The notes beneath the pieces were generated by a model. That model did no database searches, was not told the DNA's origin, and saw nothing but the letters and a program-made list of their open reading frames with translations. Below, one piece after another: positions 46,536 through 56,127 of a DNA stretch of 64,000 nt. Each line of letters starts with the position of its first letter. The stretch's first letter is position 1. The position numbers and the translations under genes were made by a program. This stretch comes from an uncultured Roseobacter sp. (GTDB lineage Bacteria > Pseudomonadota > Alphaproteobacteria > Rhodobacterales > Rhodobacteraceae): NCBI RefSeq assembly GCF_947496515.1, contig NZ_CANMDB010000005.1, forward strand, positions 216,501 to 280,500. Direction: 5' to 3'.

Positions 46536-49313
46536 ATGTCCATGACCGCCCAAGAGGCAGCGCCCCCCCCGGCGGAGGACATGATCTGCCCGGCGGAGCT
46601 GATCTTTGACTTCGACGCTTTCCGACTGCAGTTCGCGGATGCACGTCAGGGGTTGAGCGATCACGCAAAGATCCGGGCCAAAGCGGTGGCTCTTCTGCGG
46701 GAGATGCAGCAAAACGGGCGCACCCAGATCGCCCAGGCCTTTGCTGATGCGCCCTTTGCGGCGCGCCCGATGACCCGCGCCTACACCTATCTGACCGACC
46801 AACTGGTGATGTCGGCGCTCTATGTGGCGCGCGAGGTCCTGCACCCCAAAGCCAACCCGACCTCGAGCGAGCGCCTCTCGGTCATCGCGGTGGGAGGATA
46901 CGGGAGGGGCGAGATGGCGCCTTACTCGGACGTCGATCTGCTTTTCCTGACGCCCTACAAGATGACCGCCTGGGCGGAGAGCGTGATCGAGTCGATGCTT
47001 TACGTCCTGTGGGACATCAAGCTGAAGGTCGGCCACGCAAGCCGCACGATCAAGGAATGCCTGCGCCTTGGTTCCGAGGATTTCACGATCCGCACCGCAA
47101 TGCTGGAACAGCGCTACCTCGCCGGGGACCGCGAGCTTGCCCATACGCTGGCCCAGCGGCTGCGGCGAGATCTTTTTGCGGGCTCGGGGCGTGAGTTCGT
47201 GGAGGCGAAACTCGCCGAGCGTGAGAGCCGCCACATCCGTCAGGGCCAGCGCTATGTGGTCGAACCCAATGTCAAGGAAGGCAAGGGCGGGCTGCGCGAT
47301 CTGCAATCGCTCTACTGGATCGCGAAATACGTCCATAACGTACAGCGGGCCGCGGAACTGGTGGGCATCGGCGTGTTCACGCGCGAGGAATACGAAGGCT
47401 TCGCCGCGGCGGAGGATTTCCTCTGGGCGGTGCGGGCGCACCTGCATTTGCAGAACCGCCGCGCCTCCGAGCAGCTGACCTTTGACATGCAGGTTCAGGT
47501 CGCCGAGGCCATGGGCTATGAGGACAAGGCAGGCCGCCGGGCGGTTGAAGTCTTCATGCAGGAGTATTTCCTGCATGCGACCGAGGTCGGCGATCTTACG
47601 CGGATCTTTCTCACCAAGCTGGAGGCCGATCACGTCAAGGCGGAACCCATTCTGGAGCGGATTTTTCGGCGCAAGCCGCGGGTGCGCGCTGGCTACCAGG
47701 TCGTCAACAACCGCATCGCCATAGAGGACGACGCGGCGTTTCTGTCCGATGCACTCAACCTGTTGCGGCTCTTCGAGGAAGCGCTGAGGACGGGCATGCT
47801 GATCCACCCCGATGCGATGCGGCTGATCAAATCCAACCTGCATCTGATCGACGACGAGGTTCGCAACACGCCTGAGGCGCGACGCATCTTTTTCGATCTG
47901 CTGCTCAAGCACGGTAACCCCGAACGCGCGCTTCGGCGCATGAACGAGTTGGGGATGCTGTCGGCCTTTCTGCCGGAGTTTGAGCCCATCGTGGCCATGA
48001 TGCAGTTCAATATGTATCACAGCTATACGGTCGATGAGCATACGATCCAGTGCATCAAGAACCTCGCGCAGATCGAACGGGGTGAGTTGGCCGAGGATCT
48101 GCCCGTGGCGTCCTCCATCCTCACCGAAGGGGTTGACCGCAAGGTGCTCTATACCGCGCTTCTGCTGCATGACATCGGCAAGGGGCGGCCAGAGGATCAT
48201 TCGATCCTTGGGGCGCATATGGCCCGCAAGATCGCGCCGCGGCTCGGGCTCAACAAATCCGATACGGAAACGGTGGAATGGCTGGTGCGTTACCATCTGC
48301 TGATGTCGGATATGGCGCAGAAACGGGACATCGCCGATCCCCGCACGGTGCGGGATTTCGCCAAGGCGGTGCAGACGGTCAAGCGGCTGGATCTGCTCTG
48401 CGTGTTGACGGTCTGCGATATCCGGGGAGTTGGCCCCAATACCTGGAACAACTGGAAGGCCGTGCTGATCCGCGCGCTTTATCGTCAGACGCGCCGGGCG
48501 CTGGAGACCGGGTTGGAGGATCTCAACCGCGAGAACCGCGGTGCCGAGGCCAAGCGCGCGCTGCGCGAGGCACTTGCCGACTGGCCGCGCAAGGATCTGC
48601 AAAAGGAGACCGGTCGCCATTACGATCCCTATTGGCAGGCGCTGCATGTGACCGCTCACGTCACCTTTGCCCGGATGCTGCGCGACGTGAAGGACGACGA
48701 GATCCTGATCGACCTGCACCCGGACGAAGATCGCGACGCCACGCGGGCCTGCTTTGTCATGGCGGATCACCCGGGCATTTTTGCGCGGCTCGCGGGCGCG
48801 CTGGCCATGGTGGGCGCGAATGTGGTCGATGCCCGCAGCTACACCACCAAGGACGGCATGGTGACGGACGCCTACTGGATCCAGGATGCGGATGGAAACC
48901 CCTATGACGCGAGCCGCCTGCCGCGCCTGCGCAAGACCATCGAACGGACCCTGCGCGGCGAGGTCGTCGCCCGCGACGCGCTCAAGGACCGCGACAAGGT
49001 CAAGAAACGCGAGCGCGCGTTCCGGGTGCCCACTCATATCACCTTCGACAACGATGGCTCGGAGATCTACACGATCATCGAAGTCGATACCCGCGACCGC
49101 CCCGGACTGCTGCATGATCTGGCACGGACGCTGGCCAGCGCAAACGTCTATATCGCCAATGCGGTCATCGCCACCTACGGCGAGCAGGTGGTAGATACGT
49201 TCTACGTCAAGGATATGTTCGGGCTCAAATATCACTCTGCCGCCAAGCAGCGCGCGCTGGAACGCAAGCTGCGCGCGGCCATCGACGAGGGCGTCGAAAG
49301 GGCGCGGGAGTGA
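46536..49313 (+). CDS. glnD: [protein-PII] uridylyltransferase / uridylyl-removing enzyme
   Basis: Nitrogen sensor of 925 residues that uridylylates and deuridylylates PII proteins in response to glutamine. Domains in order: nucleotidyltransferase (GGYGRGEMAPYSDVDLLFL, about residue 118), helical domain, HD domain (LLLHDIGKGRPEDHS, about residue 545), and two C-terminal ACT domains (ADHPGIFARLAGALAMVGAN and DTRDRPGLLHDLARTLASAN). All signature residues are intact. It overlaps murJ by 4 bases. Confidence 0.96.
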   Translation: MSMTAQEAAPPPAEDMICPAELIFDFDAFRLQFADARQGLSDHAKIRAKAVALLREMQQNGRTQIAQAFADAPFAARPMTRAYTYLTDQLVMSALYVAREVLHPKANPTSSERLSVIAVGGYGRGEMAPYSDVDLLFLTPYKMTAWAESVIESMLYVLWDIKLKVGHASRTIKECLRLGSEDFTIRTAMLEQRYLAGDRELAHTLAQRLRRDLFAGSGREFVEAKLAERESRHIRQGQRYVVEPNVKEGKGGLRDLQSLYWIAKYVHNVQRAAELVGIGVFTREEYEGFAAAEDFLWAVRAHLHLQNRRASEQLTFDMQVQVAEAMGYEDKAGRRAVEVFMQEYFLHATEVGDLTRIFLTKLEADHVKAEPILERIFRRKPRVRAGYQVVNNRIAIEDDAAFLSDALNLLRLFEEALRTGMLIHPDAMRLIKSNLHLIDDEVRNTPEARRIFFDLLLKHGNPERALRRMNELGMLSAFLPEFEPIVAMMQFNMYHSYTVDEHTIQCIKNLAQIERGELAEDLPVASSILTEGVDRKVLYTALLLHDIGKGRPEDHSILGAHMARKIAPRLGLNKSDTETVEWLVRYHLLMSDMAQKRDIADPRTVRDFAKAVQTVKRLDLLCVLTVCDIRGVGPNTWNNWKAVLIRALYRQTRRALETGLEDLNRENRGAEAKRALREALADWPRKDLQKETGRHYDPYWQALHVTAHVTFARMLRDVKDDEILIDLHPDEDRDATRACFVMADHPGIFARLAGALAMVGANVVDARSYTTKDGMVTDAYWIQDADGNPYDASRLPRLRKTIERTLRGEVVARDALKDRDKVKKRERAFRVPTHITFDNDGSEIYTIIEVDTRDRPGLLHDLARTLASANVYIANAVIATYGEQVVDTFYVKDMFGLKYHSAAKQRALERKLRAAIDEGVERARE

Positions 49314-50854
49314 AGCCCATCCGCCTGCTCCAGGGCTTTTTCACGGTGGGCGGCTGGACCTTGATGAGCCGCGTTCTGGGGTTCGTGCGCGATGCGATGA
49401 TCCTCGCCTTTCTGGGCACGGGCCCGCTCTATCAGGCCTATGTGGTGGCGTTCCGCCTGCCCAACATGTTCCGGCGCTTCTTCGCAGAAGGCGCGTTCAA
49501 CATGGCCTTCGTGCCGATGTTCTCCAAGCGGCTGGAGGCGGGAGACGATTCCGATGGATTTGCGTCGGATGCCTTTGCGGGGCTGGCGACGGTCCTGATC
49601 GGGCTGACGGTACTGGCCATGGCGACGATGCCCTGGCTGATCTTTGGGCTGGCGTCAGGCTTTGCCGGGCAGGAGGAATTTGCGCTCTCGGTAGAGTTCG
49701 GGCGCATCGCATTCCCCTACATTCTCTTTATCTCGCTTGCGGCACTGTTGTCGGGCATGCTGAACGCCTCCGGCAGGTTTGCCGCCGCTGCCGCAGCGCC
49801 GGTGCTGCTCAACGTGCTGCTGATCGCTGCCCTGGGTGGGGCCGCCTGGCTGGGCGGCGATGTAGCGCGCGCGCTGATCTGGGCGATCCCGGTCGCAGGA
49901 GTGGCGCAATTCGGGCTGTTGTGGGTGGCTACAAAACGCGCGGGCTTCACCATCCGGCCGCGCAGACCACGTCTGACACCGGAGATGCGGCGGCTTATCC
50001 GAGTGGCAATCCCCGCCGCCCTTGCCGGTGGGGTGGTGCAGGTCAACCTGCTCGTCGGGCAGCAGGTGGCCAGCTATTTCGACAAGGCCGTGGGGTGGCT
50101 GTTTGCGGCTGACAGGCTCTATCAGCTTCCGCTCGGCGTGGTGGGTATCGCGGTGGGCATCGTGCTCCTGCCGGATCTGTCGCGCCGCCTGCAGGCGCGC
50201 GACGACGACGGTGCCCGTGACGCGCTGAGCCGTGCGGCAGAGATCGCGCTGGCACTCACCATCCCCTCAGCGGTGGCACTGGTGATCATCCCCTTCCCGC
50301 TGGTCTCGGTGCTGTTCGAGCGCGGGGCGGCGACCGTCGATGACACCGCGGCCATCGCCGTTGCCGTTGCAATCTACGGTCTGGGGCTGCCTGCCTTCGT
50401 TCTGCAAAAGATCCTTCAGCCGGTTTTCTTCGCCCGCGAAGACACCCGGCGCCCGTTTCACTACGCCGTCGTCTCCATGGTGATCAACGCTTGCCTCGCC
50501 ATCGGCCTTGCGCCTGTTGTCGGCTGGATCGCACCTGCCATCGCCACGACCGTGGCCGCCTGGATGATGGTGGCGCTGCTGCGCATTGGCGCCCGCAGCT
50601 ACGGCGATGTGGCAAAGTTTGACAGCCGGTTCCGGGGTCGTATCTGGCGCATGGTCGCCGCCGCGCTCTTCATGGGCTTGGTGCTGTGGTGGTCAAAGGC
50701 CGGGCTCAGCCCTTTTCTGGGCCTGCCGTGGTGGCGCGCGCTCGCACTGGCCGTGCTCATCGGGATCGGCGTCGTGAGCTATTTCGGGATGGCCCATCTC
50801 ATCGGTGCCATCCGCCTCAACGAATTGCGCGGCGCCTTCAGACGCAGCAGTTGA
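49310..50854 (+). CDS. murJ: lipid II flippase MurJ
   Basis: MOP-superfamily polytopic membrane protein of 514 residues that moves lipid II across the inner membrane. The N-terminus LLQGFFTVGGWTLMSRVLGFVRDAMI and FRLPNMFRRFFAEGAFNMAFVP are typical of MurJ, as is INLLVGQQVASYFD-like sequence (VNLLVGQQVASYFDKAVGWL) and LPLGVVGIAVGIVLLPDLSRR. It starts with GTG inside the glnD stop. The glnD-murJ pair is common in alphaproteobacteria. Confidence 0.95.
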   Translation: MKPIRLLQGFFTVGGWTLMSRVLGFVRDAMILAFLGTGPLYQAYVVAFRLPNMFRRFFAEGAFNMAFVPMFSKRLEAGDDSDGFASDAFAGLATVLIGLTVLAMATMPWLIFGLASGFAGQEEFALSVEFGRIAFPYILFISLAALLSGMLNASGRFAAAAAAPVLLNVLLIAALGGAAWLGGDVARALIWAIPVAGVAQFGLLWVATKRAGFTIRPRRPRLTPEMRRLIRVAIPAALAGGVVQVNLLVGQQVASYFDKAVGWLFAADRLYQLPLGVVGIAVGIVLLPDLSRRLQARDDDGARDALSRAAEIALALTIPSAVALVIIPFPLVSVLFERGAATVDDTAAIAVAVAIYGLGLPAFVLQKILQPVFFAREDTRRPFHYAVVSMVINACLAIGLAPVVGWIAPAIATTVAAWMMVALLRIGARSYGDVAKFDSRFRGRIWRMVAAALFMGLVLWWSKAGLSPFLGLPWWRALALAVLIGIGVVSYFGMAHLIGAIRLNELRGAFRRSS

Positions 50855-50991
50855 AGGCCTTTGGAACGGTTATGCCGTTGTGGTCTCTCCTGAAACCCGA
50901 CCCCTTGCGGACCTCAGACCACACCACCCTGTGGGGATAAGTTTGATCACGCACACAGCTCCACGATTGCTCAGCAAAGGTAGGGAAGTGT

Positions 50992-51126
50992 TAAAACACC
51001 CAACCTTACACCTGAGACCTCCCGCTTCGTTCAAAGCACCTGCGCAACAGGCACTGTTGCGCCACCCTTCGGAACGGCGCTTCGGTATAGACGGTGGGGA
51101 TCTCAGGTTTGAGGTTGGATGTTTTA
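50992..51126. repeat. copy B of a MITE-like repeat with 26-bp inverted ends
   Basis: 135-bp element. The left end TAAAACACCCAACCTTACAC... and the reverse of the right end match at 22 of 26 positions (50992-51017 against 51101-51126). An internal stem-loop GCGCAACA-GGCAC-TGTTGCGC lies at 51042-51062. It is related to copy A at 32291-32457. It has no coding capacity. It sits in the 303-bp convergent gap after murJ; the rest of that gap (50855-50991) shows no gene. Confidence 0.72.
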
Positions 51127-51157
51127 GAACCGAGGGGCGGAAGCTGCGGTGCCTGCG

Positions 51158-51625
51158 TCACTCCTTGAACTGCATCTCGGCCGGATCAAAGGTCGTCACC
51201 TGCACGTAGAGCAGACCGTCCCGGGTGACATAAGCATCCGCGCCCTTGTAGGGTTCGGCCAGCCACTCCGCTTCCACCCGCCAGGAAACGCTGACCGTAT
51301 CGCCCACAGTCTTGACCTTCTCGGGAATAAACGTCGCGCCCCGAAATCCCCCTTGGCTGCGGGACCGGCAGAAATTGGTAAAGACCTCGCCGATAGCGCC
51401 CCGCCCCTCCAGCCAGATGCCGCCCGGCACAACGAAGAGCACCTCTTCGGGGTATTGCGCCATCAGCCGGTCCCAGTCACAGGCGTTGAGCGCGTCGAGA
51501 TGTTCGAACGTCACCATCTCGGCGTTGGGCTGGGGCACGTAGGCGGGCAGTTTCCGCGGGTTTTCCTGTGCAAGAACCGGCAAGGCAAGCGCGAGAGCCG
51601 CGCAGACTGCAGGGATAATCCTCAT
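51158..51625 (-). CDS. exported SnoaL/NTF2-like protein
   Basis: Protein of 155 residues with a signal peptide (MRIIPAVCAALALALPVLA, cleavage before QENPRK). The mature part has an NTF2-like arrangement: FEHLDALNACDWDRLMAQYPEEVLFVVPGGIWLEGRGAIGEVF is the usual helix-then-strand opening, followed by VSVSWRVEAEWLAEPYKGADAYV. Such folds serve as enzymes, ligand binders or assembly domains; no activity can be assigned. The ATG at 51625 is used because the signal peptide starts there. Confidence 0.72.
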   Translation of the reverse strand: MRIIPAVCAALALALPVLAQENPRKLPAYVPQPNAEMVTFEHLDALNACDWDRLMAQYPEEVLFVVPGGIWLEGRGAIGEVFTNFCRSRSQGGFRGATFIPEKVKTVGDTVSVSWRVEAEWLAEPYKGADAYVTRDGLLYVQVTTFDPAEMQFKE

Positions 51626-51858
51626 GATGGTCTCCTGTGATCCATTGCGCGCGAGCTTATCTGCCCAAACACGTTTTGCGTGCATCAAATCCACCCGAAG
51701 GCAGATTCTGACCGCCAGCAGTGACCCGATCGCCGCAATCCAGCCATCCAAGTCCCTACCGACCGCGGGCCAGGTTGATGCCTATCGGCAGTTGCTGCGG
51801 GTGTGGTGATGATTTCAGTTGGTCCACTCCCAAGACGCTGGCTGCACCCAGGGCGCGG

Positions 51859-52044
51859 TTATTGCGCGGCAGCAAGTGCCTGCTCCAGCACATCTGCATC
51901 TCCGATATGATTGGCCAGCAGCAGAATGAGCCGGGCGTTCAGCGCCGCGCTTTCCGTATCTGTCTTGCCCTCATGCGCGGCAATCAGTGCGGCGTAGAAC
52001 TCATCGGGGGTCGGGATATTCGGCTCTGTGTTCAGCTTGGCCAC
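51859..52044 (-). CDS. DUF2783 protein
   Basis: Small acidic protein of 61 residues (MAKLNTEPNIPTPDEFYAAL onwards, with LNARLILLLANHIGDADVL). The pattern matches DUF2783, which in proteobacteria occurs beside aromatic-ring FAD monooxygenases, as here. The start lies 3 bases after the stop of the monooxygenase gene, so it is part of the same transcript. The function is unknown; a small accessory role for the hydroxylase is plausible. Confidence 0.82.
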   Translation of the reverse strand: MAKLNTEPNIPTPDEFYAALIAAHEGKTDTESAALNARLILLLANHIGDADVLEQALAAAQ

Positions 52045-52047
52045 GCG

Positions 52048-53673
52048 CTACTCCCTTGCACAGGCGCGCATCAGCGCAGCTTGGACAGCGGTAGGATCAT
52101 AGGCCGACCACCGCGCGGTAATGTGCTGGTCCGGCCGGATGAGGTACACGGCCTGCGCGCCCGTGCCCAGATACCGCGCCGCGAGCGCACCCGAAAGATC
52201 ATCGGAGGTGCGGAACACGACCCGCCTCAGCGGAATAGGGGCGGTCTCCGGAAGATCCGGGAGATCCACATTGATGCCCAGCAGCACAAAACTGTCACCA
52301 AGATGCTCCAGCAGATGGCCATTCCCCACAGGCGCGTCGACGCAGGCGCTGCCCACGCGCGTGCGCGCAGGCCCGCCGGGCAGCGCATCAGGGCCGTTGA
52401 GCGCCGCGCCGTCGTAGACGCATGGCACCGACAACCGACCCGAATTCACCAGCGGTCGCGCAAAAGGGTAAGTTTCGGCCAGCTTGAGCACCGCGTTGCG
52501 GAAGGTCTGGCTGACCTTTGATTTGGGCGTAATGAAATCGGTCGCGCGCGTGGAGTTCAGGATGTTCTCCTCCGCTGCGGCGATGCGCTCGGTGTCATAG
52601 CTTTCGAGCAGTTGCGGAGGGGCCAGCCCCTTGACCACCAACCCCAACTTCCAGCCGAGATTATCAGCGTCCTGAATGCCGGAGTTCGCGCCGCGCGCGC
52701 CGAAGGGTGACACCTGATGCGCTGCGTCGCCCGCAAAGATCACCCGGTTATGGCAAAACCGCTGCATCCTGCGGCACTGGAACGTATAGATGGAAGACCA
52801 AACAAGACGGTACTCCACCCCTTTCCCCAGCATCGCGTCCAGACGGGACCGTATGTTTTCCTCTTTCAATTCTTCCGCGCGGTCGATGTCCCAGCCGATC
52901 TGAAAATCGACGCGCCAGATGTTATCGGGCTGCTTGTGCAGCAAGGTGGAGGCACCGGACTTGAACCAAGGATCGAACCAGAACCAGCGCTCGGTCGGAA
53001 AGCTGCTCTGCGTCATCTCGATATCCGCGATCAGGAAATTATCCTCGAAGACACGACCTTCGAAATCCAGCCCCAGCATGCCCCTCAGCGGCGAGCGCGC
53101 GCCATCGCAGGCCACGACCCATCCAGCTTCGATCTGATAGTCGCCATCTGGTGTTGCGATGTCGAGCCGCGCATGATCATCGTGTTGCTCGATCGCCTCC
53201 ACCCGGTTCCTGCCGCGGATCTCAATGGGCGCGCCGCGCGCCTGCTCTGCAGAAATCTGCTCAAACAGGAACTTCTCAAAGTAGGGCTGCTGCAGGTTGA
53301 TGAAGGCGGGATGCGCATGACCATCCTCGGGCAACAGGTCGAAGTCGAATACCTGACGGTCGTCCTGAAAGACCCGGCCGACGTTCCAGACCACGCCCTT
53401 GTCCAGCATCGGACCGCTACAGCCGAGCCTGCTGGCGATCTCCAGTGTGCGCTTGGCAAAGCAAATGGCGCGGCTGCCGGTGCCGACGCCTTCGTGATCG
53501 TCCAGCAGCAGAACGGGCACCCGCTGTCGACCCAGATCGAGCGCGGTGGCAAGGCCCACCGGACCGCCGCCCACCACGACGACAGGGTGCCGCACCGGGC
53601 GGGCTGCGCTCTGGTCCGGGCTCTGCCGGTAGGGGTAAAGCTCGAATGCCAGCGAATATCGGTCGTCCAGCAC
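52048..53673 (-). CDS. FAD-dependent aromatic hydroxylase (MhpA-like)
   Basis: Class A flavoprotein monooxygenase of 541 residues. Motifs: GGGPVGLATALDLGRQRVPVLLLDD (FAD), VVACDGARSPLR (DG motif) and IFAGDAAHQVSPFGARGANSGIQDADNL (second FAD motif). A C-terminal thioredoxin-like region contains VLLGINVDLPDL and YLIRPDQHITARW, as in MhpA and related hydroxylases. Such enzymes hydroxylate phenolic acids with NAD(P)H and O2. In this homogentisate cluster it might produce homogentisate from a hydroxyphenylacetate, which is inference. Confidence 0.85.
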   Translation of the reverse strand: MLDDRYSLAFELYPYRQSPDQSAARPVRHPVVVVGGGPVGLATALDLGRQRVPVLLLDDHEGVGTGSRAICFAKRTLEIASRLGCSGPMLDKGVVWNVGRVFQDDRQVFDFDLLPEDGHAHPAFINLQQPYFEKFLFEQISAEQARGAPIEIRGRNRVEAIEQHDDHARLDIATPDGDYQIEAGWVVACDGARSPLRGMLGLDFEGRVFEDNFLIADIEMTQSSFPTERWFWFDPWFKSGASTLLHKQPDNIWRVDFQIGWDIDRAEELKEENIRSRLDAMLGKGVEYRLVWSSIYTFQCRRMQRFCHNRVIFAGDAAHQVSPFGARGANSGIQDADNLGWKLGLVVKGLAPPQLLESYDTERIAAAEENILNSTRATDFITPKSKVSQTFRNAVLKLAETYPFARPLVNSGRLSVPCVYDGAALNGPDALPGGPARTRVGSACVDAPVGNGHLLEHLGDSFVLLGINVDLPDLPETAPIPLRRVVFRTSDDLSGALAARYLGTGAQAVYLIRPDQHITARWSAYDPTAVQAALMRACARE

Positions 53674-53676
53674 GGC

Positions 53677-54627
53677 TCAGCCCTGCAGTGCTTCCCACAT
53701 CTCCAGATCGCGGGTGTCTGTCCAGATGCGGGGGGTGTCCATGCCACGCGCCTCGTCATAGGCGCGGCTGACGTTGAAGGGCAGGCAATGCTCATAAATT
53801 GCGTAATCGGCGAATTTCGGATCGCAGGCGGCGCGCACCGCGTCCCAGGCGTCTTTCAAAGCCCCCCCGCGTGCGGCAACGCGGGCGGCTGGCCGGTAGG
53901 TGCTGTCCACAAAGTCGCGGGTGCTGTGGATGGCGCGGGCCACCGCCTCGCGGCCCACCAGCGCGCCGCCACGCCCCGGTGCGATGGCGTCCACATCATA
54001 GGAGGCGATCCGGTCCAGCGTCTTGCCCCAATCAGCGAAGTGCCCGTCACCGCAATAGCAGGCCGAGTGATCCTCGACGATGTCACCGGTGAACATCACG
54101 TTCTCATCGGGCACATGGATCACCGCGTCGCCTGCCGTATGCGCGCGCCCCAGATGCCGAATATCGACGCGCCGCTGCCCCAGATAAACGGTCATGCTTT
54201 CGCTGAAGGTAGTCGTCGGCCACGTCAGACCAGGGATGCTCTCATAGCCTTCGAAGAGCCGGGGGAAGCGCTGAAACTCGCTGTCCCAGTCCTCCTGCCC
54301 CCGCTCCGCGACCATGGCGCGCGCGGTGTCAGACATGATGATCTGATCCGCCCCATATGCGGACGAGCCCAGCACGCGCACCGCATGGTAGTGGGTCAGC
54401 ACCACATGGCTGATCGGTTTGTCGGTGACACTGCGCACCCGCTCGATCACCTTGTGCGCCAGCCGCGGGGTGGCTTGCGCTTCAACGATCATTACGCTGT
54501 CATCGCCGATGATCACGCCGGAATTGGGATCCCCCTCTGCCGTGAAGGCATAAAGGCCGCGCCCCACCTCATCAAAGGTGATCGTCTTTTCCGTCATATC
54601 GCCCTGAGACGCGAATGCCTTTGCCAT
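53677..54627 (-). CDS. MBL-fold protein with altered metal site
   Basis: Metallo-beta-lactamase-fold protein of 316 residues. The usual HxHxDH signature is replaced: residues 79-84 are H-Y-H-A-V-R in VLTHYHAVRVLG, so the Asp and His of the second metal site are missing. Later ligands H163 (GRAHTAGDAV) and D182 (MFTGDIVED) are kept, while the final PGHG-like motif reads PGRGGAL. It may bind one metal or none. The ATG at 54627 follows AAAGGAG. It lies between hmgA and the flavin hydroxylase on one transcript, so a role in aromatic breakdown is likely but not defined. Confidence 0.8.
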   Translation of the reverse strand: MAKAFASQGDMTEKTITFDEVGRGLYAFTAEGDPNSGVIIGDDSVMIVEAQATPRLAHKVIERVRSVTDKPISHVVLTHYHAVRVLGSSAYGADQIIMSDTARAMVAERGQEDWDSEFQRFPRLFEGYESIPGLTWPTTTFSESMTVYLGQRRVDIRHLGRAHTAGDAVIHVPDENVMFTGDIVEDHSACYCGDGHFADWGKTLDRIASYDVDAIAPGRGGALVGREAVARAIHSTRDFVDSTYRPAARVAARGGALKDAWDAVRAACDPKFADYAIYEHCLPFNVSRAYDEARGMDTPRIWTDTRDLEMWEALQG

Positions 54628-54646
54628 CTGGGGCTCCTTTTTAGGG

Positions 54647-56008
54647 TTATTTCTTGCCCGGTGTGCCGTCGAACTTCTTTTCGATGTCGTCCCAGCAGTC
54701 GATGTAATCGTCCTGCAAAGGCGCCTCGCTGGCGGCAAATCGGGTCAAATGCTGGGGAAAGCGCGTCTCGAACATAAACGACATCGTGTTGTCGAGCTTA
54801 TCCGGCCCGAGGTTGGCGTTCGACGCCCGCTCGAACGCCGTGTTGTCCGGTCCGTGCGGCAGCATCATGTTATGCAGGCTGATCCCGCCCGGCACGAAGC
54901 CTTTGGGCTTGGCATCATACTGGCCGTAGATGTTGCCCATCAACTCCGACATGATGTTCTTGTGATACCATGGCGGGCGAAACGTATCCTCCGCCACCAT
55001 CCAGCGTTCGCGAAACAGCACGAAATCGATGTTGGCGGTTCCCTCCTGACCCGATGGCGCGGTCAGCACGGTAAAGATCGACGGATCAGGGTGGTCAAAG
55101 AGCACCGCGCCGACCGGGCAATAGGTGCTGAGATCGTATTTCACCGGGCAGTAGTTCCCGTGCCAGGCCACCACATCGAGCGGTGAGTGCCCGATCTCGG
55201 TTTGGTGAAACTGACCGCACCACTTGATGATGAGGGTGGAGGGGACGTCGCGATCCTCAAAGGCGGCGACGGGTGTCTTGAAGTCCCGCGGATTGGCCAT
55301 GCAGTTGGCACCAATGGGGCCGCGGCCCGGCAGTTCGAACTTCTGGCCGTAGTTCTCACAGACGAAGCCGCGCGCGGGGCCCTCCAGCACCTCAACGCGG
55401 TAGACCAACCCGCGCGGTATGATGGAGATTTCCCGGGGCGCAAGCTCGATGATCCCCAGTTCCGTGCAGATGCGCAGCAGGCCTTCCTGCGGGACAACCA
55501 GCAATTCGCTGTCGGCGGAGTAGAAATACTCATCCACCATGGAGGCGGTCGCCAGATAGACATGCGCCGCCATGCCCACCTGCGTGTTTACATCCCCTGC
55601 CGTCGTCATCGTCCGCATACCGGTGACGAAGGTCAGATCATCGGTGCCGTGCGGCACCGGGTCCCAGCGGTACTGGCCCAGGCTGATCACGTCCGGGTCC
55701 ACGTCGGGCGCTGATTTCCAATAAGGCATGTCGATCTTTGCGTAGCGCCCGCTGTGCTTGACCGACGGGCGGATGCGGTAGCACCACGTCCGCTCATTCC
55801 GGTGGCTCGGCGCGGTAAAGGCCGTGCCTGAGAGCTGCTCGCCATAAAGCCCATAGTTGCATTTCTGCGGGCTATTCATGCCCTGCGGCAAGGCCCCGGG
55901 CAGAGCTTCCGTCTCGAAATCGTTGCCAAAGCCCGGCATGTAGCCCGCGGTCGTCCCGCCGGTGCTCGGGGCCATGGTCATCTCGCTGGGCTGGGCGTGT
56001 TTGTTCAT
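54647..56008 (-). CDS. hmgA: homogentisate 1,2-dioxygenase
   Basis: Opens the ring of homogentisate to 4-maleylacetoacetate in tyrosine and phenylalanine degradation, using Fe(II) and O2. The protein has 453 residues. Typical segments are [61 protein letters not shown], and [23 protein letters not shown] with the iron-binding His and Glu. It is the first gene of the minus-strand unit and is divergent from marR, with two palindromes between. Confidence 0.95.
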   Translation of the reverse strand: MNKHAQPSEMTMAPSTGGTTAGYMPGFGNDFETEALPGALPQGMNSPQKCNYGLYGEQLSGTAFTAPSHRNERTWCYRIRPSVKHSGRYAKIDMPYWKSAPDVDPDVISLGQYRWDPVPHGTDDLTFVTGMRTMTTAGDVNTQVGMAAHVYLATASMVDEYFYSADSELLVVPQEGLLRICTELGIIELAPREISIIPRGLVYRVEVLEGPARGFVCENYGQKFELPGRGPIGANCMANPRDFKTPVAAFEDRDVPSTLIIKWCGQFHQTEIGHSPLDVVAWHGNYCPVKYDLSTYCPVGAVLFDHPDPSIFTVLTAPSGQEGTANIDFVLFRERWMVAEDTFRPPWYHKNIMSELMGNIYGQYDAKPKGFVPGGISLHNMMLPHGPDNTAFERASNANLGPDKLDNTMSFMFETRFPQHLTRFAASEAPLQDDYIDCWDDIEKKFDGTPGKK

Positions 56009-56057
56009 GTCGCGCTCCGGATCAACAAAGGGTGCATTGTCCTTTCTGCACTATTCA

Positions 56058-56099
56058 TTGCACTTGCAATGATGTCAAGAATGTTCATTGTAAGTGCAA
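56058..56099. promoter_or_regulatory. two MarR-type operators between hmgA and marR
   Basis: TTGCACTTGCAA at 56058-56069 (perfect TTGCA/TGCAA arms) and TTGTAAGTGCAA at 56088-56099 (one arm mismatch) lie 30 bases apart, three helical turns. Both are followed or preceded by TTCA/ATTG context repeats. They sit between the divergent hmgA and marR starts (ATGs at 56008 and 56128), so the MarR protein probably represses both. Confidence 0.65.
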
Positions 56100-56127
56100 C
56101 AAATCAGACCCGCAGAAAGGACATAGC

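Noticed and set aside
46521-49235. Very long open frame (about 900 codons) antisense to glnD
   Set aside because: The plus strand encodes an intact GlnD with all motifs. The antisense frame is open only because of the GC-rich third-position bias, and its translation resembles no protein.
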